From NCBI GenBank assembly GCA_021814855.1, contig JAKAHQ010000101.1, positions 1 to 6,505 on the forward strand: a DNA stretch of 6,505 nt, read 5' to 3'. Both the position numbers and the translations under genes were made by a program. Source of the DNA: Bacteroidota bacterium. GTDB taxonomy: Bacteria > Bacteroidota > Ignavibacteria > Ignavibacteriales > Melioribacteraceae. The notes beneath the pieces are model-generated. The model worked only from the letters and a program-made list of their open reading frames with translations, had not been told where the DNA came from and made no database searches. This document shows, piece after piece, positions 1 through 3,760 of the stretch (positions are counted from its first letter, which is position 1; each line of letters starts with the position of its first letter).

Positions 1-252
1 TTCTACCGTAATCCTGGGTAAAGAATTCAGCTGCATATCGCCGAGTATTCTTTCATAATTTTGATCAACTTTTTCGATTATGGGGGGAGTAATACTTTGA
101 GTTAACCCGTCGTACAAAACAAATTCAATATGTTCGGATTTAGTTTGATCTGCCGGTTTGTTAATTGATCCGGAATTATTCACGCCTTCATCTTTGCACC
201 CGGATAAACCGCTTAAAACCATCGCCGAAACAAACAATATCATTCTATTCAT
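1..252 (-). CDS. Lipoprotein of unknown function, N-terminal 84 residues (runs off window)
   Basis: This frame was read by reverse translation and stays open from ATG at 252 to the window edge. It starts MNRMILFVSAMVLSGLSGC: a short charged start, a hydrophobic segment (about residues 4-15) and a lipobox LSGC with Cys19. It is therefore probably a type II signal peptide and the product a membrane-anchored lipoprotein. A GAGG Shine-Dalgarno lies about 7 nt upstream of the ATG; Met4 is a possible alternative start. After Cys19 there is a polar linker rich in D, N, S and K (about 20-40), then a more ordered region (VLYDGL..., ERILGDMQL, LPRITVE). That part loosely reminds me of the opening of peptidase-like secreted proteins, but I do not recognise a family and assign no function. 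A weak promoter (TTGTCT, 17 nt, TTTATA) may lie on the minus strand at 306-334. The C-terminus is outside the window. Confidence 0.72.
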   Translation of the reverse strand, partial: MNRMILFVSAMVLSGLSGCKDEGVNNSGSINKPADQTKSEHIEFVLYDGLTQSITPPIIEKVDQNYERILGDMQLNSLPRITVE

Positions 253-352
253 AACGTGCCTCAAATCGTCATATCTATTATTATGGATTGCGACTTTAAA
301 TTCAATATAAAAATTATGAGTATGGACAAGACAATTTAAGTTCCTCATAACC

Positions 353-377
353 GTAGAGACGCACCACGGTGCGTCTC
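353..377. repeat. REP-like palindrome (GTAGAGACGC type)
   Basis: GTA is followed by a perfect 10-bp inverted repeat, GAGACGCACC (356-365) and GGTGCGTCTC (368-377), with a 2-nt loop. It shares the GTAGAGACG head with the element at 669 and the GAGACG arm with the one at 879. Palindromes of this kind are typical of REP sequences mobilised by RAYT transposases, and a RAYT remnant lies about 500 bases downstream. Confidence 0.65.
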
Positions 378-668
378 AAAAAATTTAGATTATGTATCCG
401 TCTCGCCTCTGTTGTAAAAACGAGTCATCTATCCCGGCGAAACTCTGTCCTAAAGTTATTACGTCCCCCAAATAATTATTGTTACGCTATACATTCTTCT
501 TCCCGGAAAATAAATCAGGGGGAGATATTATGTCCGTACCATCAAACACAAATTAAATTAAAATAAACGTTGATACTCACCGCTGTCCCGACGCTTGCCG
601 TTTAACTGTCATTAAATATGAGAAGAAAAAATGTGCTGACACGGCACCGCATCAAAATAAATATAAAC

Positions 669-717
669 GTAGAGACGACTCGCCGACCTGCCTATCCGGT
701 AGGCATCGTCGTTTCTA
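669..717. repeat. Nested REP-like palindrome
   Basis: The outer arms are GTAGAGACGAC (669-679) and GTCGTTTCTA (708-717), with one mismatch. Inside them sits a second perfect hairpin, TGCCTA (689-694) and TAGGCA (700-705), with a 5-nt loop. The outer head is the same GTAGAGACG as at 353, while the interior differs. The element therefore looks like a REP palindrome with a different inner stem. Confidence 0.6.
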
Positions 718-727
718 ATTAATGTAA

Positions 728-781
728 AGCCGAGACACCCGTCTAGACTTATACTAACTAAGGCTGATGCCTCGGCTCTAC
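728..781. repeat. Inverted repeat, variant REP-like element
   Basis: Arms AGCCGAG (728-734) and CTCGGCT (771-777) enclose an 8-bp palindrome GTCTAGAC (741-748). On the minus strand the right end reads GTAGAGCCGAGGCATC, so it shares the GTAGAG head with the neighbouring elements but has a different stem. It is probably a diverged or composite member of the same repeat group. Confidence 0.45.
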
Positions 782-878
782 GTAATAATATTTAATATTT
801 TACTGTGGAACGGCAGCACAAAATATATCTTTCCCCTATGAATGATTTTATTGACCGGCATATTGCTCAAAGCCTAAT

Positions 879-904
879 GAGACGATGCCTCGCATCGTCT
901 CTAC
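879..904. repeat. REP-like palindrome at the start of the transposase remnant
   Basis: A perfect 10-bp inverted repeat, GAGACGATGC (879-888) and GCATCGTCTC (892-901), has a CTC loop and is followed by TAC. It belongs to the same group as the element at 353. It lies within the open reading frame of the RAYT remnant, which is open from 855, and supplies its only ATG (885). Confidence 0.65.
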
Positions 905-1127
905 AACGTTGAAACCCAATTCATTAGGATCAATAATTGGGCAAATTAAGTCCGTTTGTACAAAACAAATCCGTTCTATTGGTTATCGCAATTTTGCTTG
1001 GCAACCAGGATTCTATGATAGAATAATTAGAAACGAAAAAGAATTATATAATATTAGAAATTATATTGAGCGGAATCCTCTGCGTTGGGAATTGGAAAAA
1101 GACCTGCCTGATAATTTAGAAAAATAG
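885..1127 (+). pseudogene. REP-associated tyrosine transposase (RAYT), C-terminal remnant
   Basis: The 80-residue frame matches the C-terminal part of the IS200-like RAYT transposases (Y1/HUH family). Recognisable pieces are SLGSIIGQIKSVCTKQIR (helix, about 13-30), WQPGFYDRIIRNEKEL (about 39-54) and YIERNPLRWELEKD (about 60-73). Family knowledge makes Tyr44, in the FYDRIIR motif, the likely catalytic tyrosine that attacks single-stranded DNA. The N-terminal half with the His-x-His metal site is absent: upstream the frame is open only to 855 and I find no HUH motif nearby. The product would be inactive, so this is a decayed gene rather than a small protein. The ATG at 885 is inside a REP-like palindrome and has no Shine-Dalgarno. 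The stop codon overlaps the start of an unrelated inverted repeat at 1127. Confidence 0.8.
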
Positions 1128-1178
1128 GGACACGGCATTGTACAACTTTAATGTTTTTTCCGGTTGGTGTCGTGTCCC
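1127..1178. repeat. Inverted repeat (GGGACACGGCA) bordering the transposase remnant
   Basis: The arms are GGGACACGGCA (1127-1137) and TGTCGTGTCCC (1168-1178), 11 bp with a single G-T wobble, separated by 30 nt. The first arm starts on the last base of the transposase stop codon. A partial relative, GACACGGCAC, occurs near 638 on the other side of the remnant. It may be another REP-type element or a terminator-like structure; the sequence alone does not decide. Confidence 0.55.
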
Positions 1179-1181
1179 GAT

Positions 1182-1210
1182 AAAAAAAATTATCCTAAAA
1201 ATATTTTAGG
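1182..1210 (-). terminator. Rho-independent terminator of the small membrane protein gene
   Basis: Read on the minus strand, CCTAAAA (1210-1204) pairs with TTTTAGG (1200-1194) around a 3-nt loop, followed by ATAA and a run of eight T (1189-1182). The stop codon of the membrane protein (1206-1208) lies inside the left arm, so transcription ends right at the gene's end. The stem is AT-rich and only moderately stable. Confidence 0.55.
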
Positions 1211-1628
1211 TCTTCGGTTTGGGTTTATAAATTAACGCCGCGGCAATTCCGAGAATAACGGATTGAATCAACCCGTAAATAAACCACTGCAAAGCGAGGT
1301 AATAAGGAATAAAATAAGTAACATTTTGCGCAACGGCCGCAATAAAATTCATAAACAAACCGATATATATTCCGTAACGGATTCCCTCAATAATTCCCTT
1401 GTTTTCATACCCCTTAACAAAGATAAATACAAAGAAGAACGACCATACAAGATCGGCAATCCACAGCCGCCACATCATCCTGGTCATATCTTCCATACCC
1501 CGGAATGCCTTCGAGATTTCCGGCTTACTATAAACCGAAGAGAGAATAACATTGTGAATTAAAAAGTTTGTGAGGAGGAGTAGAATAAAAACAATAATAA
1601 CCGCAGCCGCAAGTTTCTTTTTGTTCAT
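1206..1628 (-). CDS. Small four-helix integral membrane protein, unknown function
   Basis: The 140-residue protein is almost entirely membrane-embedded. Hydrophobic segments lie at about 6-28, 55-72, 86-107 and 112-134, with a lysine-rich N-terminus (MNKKK) and C-terminus (YKPKPKT). Between helices 2 and 3 is a conserved-looking stretch, KGYENKGIIEGIRYG (72-86). I have a sense of seeing KGYE.KGI.EG.RYG in small membrane proteins from Bacteroidota-like genomes but cannot name the family with confidence. No catalytic or metal-binding pattern is visible. The start is well supported: a perfect GGAGGT lies 6 nt upstream of the ATG. Upstream on the minus strand is a good promoter (1659-1686), and a terminator overlaps the stop, so this is a one-gene unit. 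A 99-codon frame on the opposite strand is its shadow. Confidence 0.85.
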   Translation of the reverse strand: MNKKKLAAAVIIVFILLLLTNFLIHNVILSSVYSKPEISKAFRGMEDMTRMMWRLWIADLVWSFFFVFIFVKGYENKGIIEGIRYGIYIGLFMNFIAAVAQNVTYFIPYYLALQWFIYGLIQSVILGIAAALIYKPKPKT

Positions 1629-1658
1629 ATCAAACCTCCGAATAGATATTTAAATATT

Positions 1659-1686
1659 GTTATAGCGGTAAAGAGGAAGCGGTCAA
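1659..1686 (-). promoter_or_regulatory. Sigma-70-like promoter for the small membrane protein
   Basis: On the minus strand TTGACC (1686-1681) and TATAAC (1664-1659) are 16 nt apart, each matching 5 of 6 consensus positions. The -10 box ends about 30 nt before the ATG at 1628, leaving a short leader that contains the GGAGGT site. The -35 box overlaps one arm of the inverted repeat at 1679-1742. Confidence 0.55.
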
Positions 1687-1742
1687 AAATTAAATACTTT
1701 AAAAAGGAAAGACAACGTATTTAATTTCCTATTCTCGACCGC
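1679..1742. repeat. Two-block inverted repeat in divergent intergenic region
   Basis: The inner arms are AAATTAAATAC (1687-1697) and GTATTTAATTT (1717-1727), 11 bp perfect with a 19-nt loop. The outer arms are GCGGTC (1679-1684) and GACCGC (1737-1742). The left side is nearly continuous while the right side has a 9-nt bulge between blocks. The left outer arm overlaps the -35 box of the membrane protein promoter. It could be an operator, a small mobile palindrome, or part of a structured RNA. Confidence 0.5.
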
Positions 1743-1743
1743 G

Positions 1744-1765
1744 CGGCTTCTTAAGCCGGGTTTTT
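1744..1765 (+). terminator. Possible rho-independent terminator, plus strand
   Basis: CGGCTT (1744-1749) and AAGCCG (1753-1758) form a short hairpin with a 3-nt loop, followed by GG and five T. No plus-strand gene ends just upstream. If real, it would end a non-coding transcript from the 1660-1740 region or read-through from further upstream. The stem is only 6 bp and the evidence is modest. Confidence 0.3.
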
Positions 1766-1871
1766 CCTTAGTGGCGTAGTTTTTATAATTTAGAATAGCT
1801 GAATTTATTTTCGCGTCAAAAATAATTATGCGTTTAAAAACAATTGATAAACTTTTAAGCGGGATATTTTT

Positions 1872-2801
1872 ATGGATATAAAGAACGGTTCCGACAAATC
1901 GGAATTATTGAAAGATCTTTCTCCGTTTGTTTACGGCACAACACGGCTCGGCGACGATAAAATTCCTTTTGACGAAAGAGTGAATACGGCGTACGCGGCA
2001 ATGAAATCCGGAGTTTGGTTTCATACGAGTCATACTTACGGCAACGCGCTTGATGTTTTAAGAACGGCGTTCGACCGGGACAGGTCAAAGGTTCCTAATC
2101 TTATTATTAAAATCGGCTGGAATGATGCGGGTGAATTGCGCGACGTGATTCATCAAAATATTGATCCTCTCGGCCTGCAAAGTCTTTCAATCGGTCAGCT
2201 TTGCATGGGTGGAAATTTAGCGGAGGAATTTGCCAACGGCGGAGATTGCTACAAAGAATTTATTCGCATTAAAGAAGAAGGATTGGTTAAGCGTTTTGTT
2301 GTGGAAGTTTTTCCATGGACGTCGGAAACCCCTTACAAAGCATTAATAGCCGGATATCCGGAAGGAATTATTGACGGTTATATTTTTTATTTAAATCCGC
2401 TTCAAAGATTCGCCTCGAATAAGTTATGGGATTTAATCCGTGAAAAGGGCGAACCGATAATTGCGATGAGAACTGTTTCCGGCGGACCGGTTCATTCCTT
2501 AAGGGATGTACCGGGCTTTGCGTGGAAAGAATATTTACAAAAGCGCGCCGTAGAAGTAGCTCCCGTATTCGAAAGATCGGGAATAAAAAGCTGGACGGAA
2601 TTTTGCGTCCGGTTTGCCCATAGTTTTCCCTTGGTAAGAACTACAGTGGGTTCATCTGCAAGGATAGAAAATTTAAATGAATATCTTAAAGCGGTTAAAA
2701 ATATTACGCCGCTGCCTAAAGATATTGTTGACGATATAATTGCTCTGCAATACCGCTGGTCGGATGAAACCGATATTCACGCTGAACTGTGGTCGATGTA
2801 A
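1872..2801 (+). CDS. Aldo/keto reductase-family protein with altered catalytic tetrad
   Basis: The 309-residue cytoplasmic protein has the usual length and motif order of the aldo/keto reductase (AKR) TIM barrel. An N-terminal YGTTRLG stands where the first barrel strand is expected. HTSHTYG (51-57) is the counterpart of the family's DTS..YG. LIIKIGW (77-83) contains the lysine. LSIGQLC (105-111) is the counterpart of the strand ending in QLH. GLVKRFVVEVFPW (137-149) is the counterpart of GKIR.IGVSN, and VGSSARIENLNE (259-270) matches the C-terminal NADPH phosphate-binding loop. Of the tetrad Asp-Tyr-Lys-His, Tyr56 and Lys80 are present but Asp is replaced by His51 and His by Cys111. It may be a reductase with changed chemistry or a non-catalytic relative; no substrate can be inferred. 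The ATG at 1872 has only a weak GGGA 7 nt upstream. Both sides are intergenic, so it appears to be a single-gene unit. Confidence 0.85.
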   Translation: MDIKNGSDKSELLKDLSPFVYGTTRLGDDKIPFDERVNTAYAAMKSGVWFHTSHTYGNALDVLRTAFDRDRSKVPNLIIKIGWNDAGELRDVIHQNIDPLGLQSLSIGQLCMGGNLAEEFANGGDCYKEFIRIKEEGLVKRFVVEVFPWTSETPYKALIAGYPEGIIDGYIFYLNPLQRFASNKLWDLIREKGEPIIAMRTVSGGPVHSLRDVPGFAWKEYLQKRAVEVAPVFERSGIKSWTEFCVRFAHSFPLVRTTVGSSARIENLNEYLKAVKNITPLPKDIVDDIIALQYRWSDETDIHAELWSM

Positions 2802-2804
2802 GCA

Positions 2805-2837
2805 AATAGTTCTACTATTAAGCGCACGATTTTTTTT
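2805..2837 (+). terminator. Possible terminator after the AKR-family gene
   Basis: A short hairpin, AATAGT (2805-2810) and ACTATT (2814-2819), lies just after the stop codon, followed 10 nt later by eight T (2830-2837). The gap between stem and T run is longer than in a standard terminator, so the call is tentative. Confidence 0.3.
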
Positions 2838-2916
2838 CTAAATGAACTGCTTAAAAAATTTAAAAGTGTATTTACGAATGAGATTAATTTGTTTTTACGG
2901 AATGGATAACGCTAAG

Positions 2917-2947
2917 TTGACATTAGGTAGCTGTATAGATATATTTG
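2917..2947 (+). promoter_or_regulatory. Strong promoter ahead of the tRNA-fMet locus
   Basis: A perfect -35 TTGACA (2917-2922) is 17 nt from TATATT (2940-2945). The same site reads as the Bacteroidota type: GTTG (2916-2919), 20 nt, then TATATTTG (2940-2947), a full match to TAnnTTTG. Transcription would start near 2953 and give a leader of about 145 nt before the mature tRNA. That leader includes the tRNA-like remnant at 3034-3075. The rest of 2838-3033 shows no gene. Confidence 0.65.
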
Positions 2948-3033
2948 AAGCCCAAATTTGAAAACGCGTTGTTAAAAATAAATTTTACATTGCGGTTCCG
3001 TCATTGAAAGAAAATTTTCATTGACGAGATAAA

Positions 3034-3075
3034 GTGGGGTAATTGGAAAAAGCGACTCGGGTTTATAACCCGAAG
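3034..3075 (+). pseudogene. Decayed tRNA-fMet fragment (5' half)
   Basis: TGGGGTAATTGG (3035-3046) aligns with TGGAGCAATTGG of the intact tRNA at 3106-3117. TCGGGTTTATAACCCGAAG (3057-3075) aligns with the anticodon arm of the intact gene with only two differences, both C to T. The anticodon position now reads TAT instead of CAT. The D-stem 3' side is lost and no T arm or acceptor 3' side is recognisable afterwards. It is most likely a remnant of an earlier tRNA copy, transcribed in the leader of the functional one. Confidence 0.6.
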
Positions 3076-3098
3076 TTTAATTGAAATAAAAATTACAT

Positions 3099-3171
<73 letters not shown>

Positions 3172-3177
3172 CTAAAG

Positions 3178-3209
3178 AAAATCCTCACTAAATTTAGTGA
3201 GGATTTTTT
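3178..3209 (+). terminator. Rho-independent terminator of tRNA-fMet
   Basis: The stem AAAATCCTCACTA (3178-3190) and TAGTGAGGATTTT (3195-3207) is 13 bp perfect with an AATT loop, and it runs into six T (3204-3209). It should end the tRNA transcript. The Shine-Dalgarno of the next gene begins only 6 nt after the T run, so that gene has no room for its own promoter downstream of the terminator. Confidence 0.85.
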
Positions 3210-3221
3210 GTTTTAGGTGGT

Positions 3222-3488
3222 ATGATGACTTATTATGTTTATCTTCTTAAGAGTGAAGAAGGTTATCATTATATTGGACAAACACCGGATTTAGGTAGAA
3301 GACTCTCCGAACATAACCCCCATACGACACATTCAACAAAGCATGGAAACAATTGGCGTATCATTTATACCGAAGAGTTTGCCTCACGTTCAGAAGCAAT
3401 GAAAAGAGAAAAATGGCTGAAGTCCGGAGTTGGACGAGAGTGGATTAAAAACAATGTTTTGGGGTGGAGTCCGCCAAAGGTGGAGTAG
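3222..3488 (+). CDS. Small GIY-YIG endonuclease (UvrC-N/URI-like)
   Basis: The 88-residue single-domain nuclease has the GIY-YIG core: YVY (5-7), YIG (17-19), Arg27 in LGRRLSEHN, and Glu63 in EAMKREKWLKSG (58-69), the expected metal-binding glutamate. All key residues are present, so it may be active. Its size matches the YhbQ/URI-like single-domain group, whose cellular roles are mostly unknown. The start is ATGATG at 3222/3225. AGGTGG (3215-3220) is 4 nt from the second ATG and 1 nt from the first, so 3225 may be the real start. The gene lies between an intact tRNA-fMet and a broken copy. Codons from about residue 81 to the stop (GWSPPKVE) are built from the 5' part of the broken tRNA and a palindrome inserted in it. 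Expression probably relies on read-through of the tRNA terminator. Confidence 0.88.
   Translation: MMTYYVYLLKSEEGYHYIGQTPDLGRRLSEHNPHTTHSTKHGNNWRIIYTEEFASRSEAMKREKWLKSGVGREWIKNNVLGWSPPKVE
3470..3484. repeat. Short palindrome in the D loop of the broken tRNA
   Basis: TCCGCC-AAA-GGTGGA has 6-bp arms with one G-T wobble. It replaces the CAATTG of the D loop and is translated as part of the nuclease C-terminus. Confidence 0.6.
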
Positions 3489-3524
3489 CTCGTCGGGCTC
3501 ATAACCCGAAGGTTCTAGGTTCAA

Positions 3525-3538
3525 TCCGCCGTGGCGGA
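3525..3538. repeat. Short palindrome in the T loop of the broken tRNA
   Basis: TCCGCC-GT-GGCGGA has perfect 6-bp arms and sits within the T loop after TTCAA. It has the same left arm as the palindrome at 3470, suggesting one family of small inserted hairpins. Confidence 0.65.
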
Positions 3539-3561
3539 CTAGCCTCGCTACTAAAAAACAT

Positions 3562-3597
3562 ACAACCCCACACGAAAGTGTGGGGTTGTTTTGTTTT
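3562..3597 (+). terminator. Rho-independent terminator after the broken tRNA copy
   Basis: ACAACCCCACAC (3562-3573) and GTGTGGGGTTGT (3578-3589) form a 12-bp perfect stem closed by a GAAA tetraloop, followed by TTTGTTTT. It sits at nearly the same distance from the tRNA 3' end as the first terminator. Both end in TTTTGTTTTA (3206-3215 and 3589-3598), but the stem sequences are unrelated. Confidence 0.85.
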
Positions 3598-3598
3598 A

Positions 3599-3760
3599 AA
3601 TAGTAACATGATATGATTTGGTGTTTTAAGTTGAGCGAATGCAATGAGCGAAATCTCGACGAAAGGGGAGATGCTGCTTCCGTCCATTTAATAACATTGT
3701 GGGGGATATGCCGATGCTATAACTTCATTTAAATTAGACTTTTCCAATGTTAGCTTAGAT
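3599..3760. other. Intergenic segment with short repeats
   Basis: No convincing gene is present. GAGCGAA occurs twice (3633-3639 and 3646-3652), followed by a small hairpin ATCTC (3653-3657) and GAGAT (3668-3672). An 8-bp inverted repeat TAACATTG/CAATGTTA lies at 3692-3699 and 3745-3752. No clear terminator for the potassium channel gene (minus strand, ending at 3761) is seen. The segment resembles dispersed repeats of gene-poor regions, but I cannot assign it. Confidence 0.35.

Larger units (their letters stand above)
253..884. other. Gene-poor region with clustered REP-like palindromes
   Basis: About 630 bases lie between the lipoprotein start and the transposase remnant with no convincing gene. 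A 65-codon frame at 369-566 starts in a palindrome, has no ribosome binding site and encodes a low-complexity, R/S/K-rich peptide, so I do not call it. The region holds the palindromic elements listed separately (353-377, 669-717, 728-781, and the one starting at 879). Near 637-647 there is a GACACGGCAC segment resembling the inverted-repeat arm at 1127. The remainder (about 380-660 and 785-875) is AT-rich and shows nothing else I can identify. Confidence 0.6.
3461..3549 (+). pseudogene. Broken second tRNA-fMet copy with palindromic insertions
   Basis: GGGGTGGAG (3461-3469) matches the 5' part of the intact gene. A 40-nt block (3485-3524) is identical to 3117-3156, covering the D-stem 3' side, the whole anticodon arm with CAT, and most of the T arm. 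TAGCCTCGCTACTA (3540-3553) matches the 3' end with one change. The D loop is replaced by a 15-nt palindrome (3470-3484) and the T loop is interrupted by a 14-nt palindrome (3525-3538). The acceptor 5' side is lost: TTT stands where CGC should be, inside the nuclease gene. A working tRNA is unlikely. Its first 28 bases overlap the nuclease coding region, including the stop codon. Confidence 0.85.

Noticed and set aside
369..566. 65-codon plus-strand frame after the first palindrome
   Set aside because: It begins inside the palindrome, has no ribosome site, a low-complexity R/S/K-rich product and no family resemblance.
353..904. Palindrome cluster as a CRISPR array
   Set aside because: The repeats vary in length and sequence, spacing is irregular (about 160-310 nt), and there are no cas genes.
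838..912. 24-codon frame MNDFIDRHIAQ... before the RAYT remnant, considered as its missing N-terminus
   Set aside because: It is in a different frame, has no HUH motif and shows no RAYT similarity.
3499..3687. Minus-strand frames across the nuclease end, the broken tRNA and the terminator
   Set aside because: They are antisense shadows of the nuclease and tRNA sequence with no ribosome site or family features.
3613..3732. 39-codon plus-strand frame starting MIWCFKLSECNER
   Set aside because: It has no Shine-Dalgarno, crosses repeats and a hairpin, lies behind a strong terminator and has no recognisable domain.
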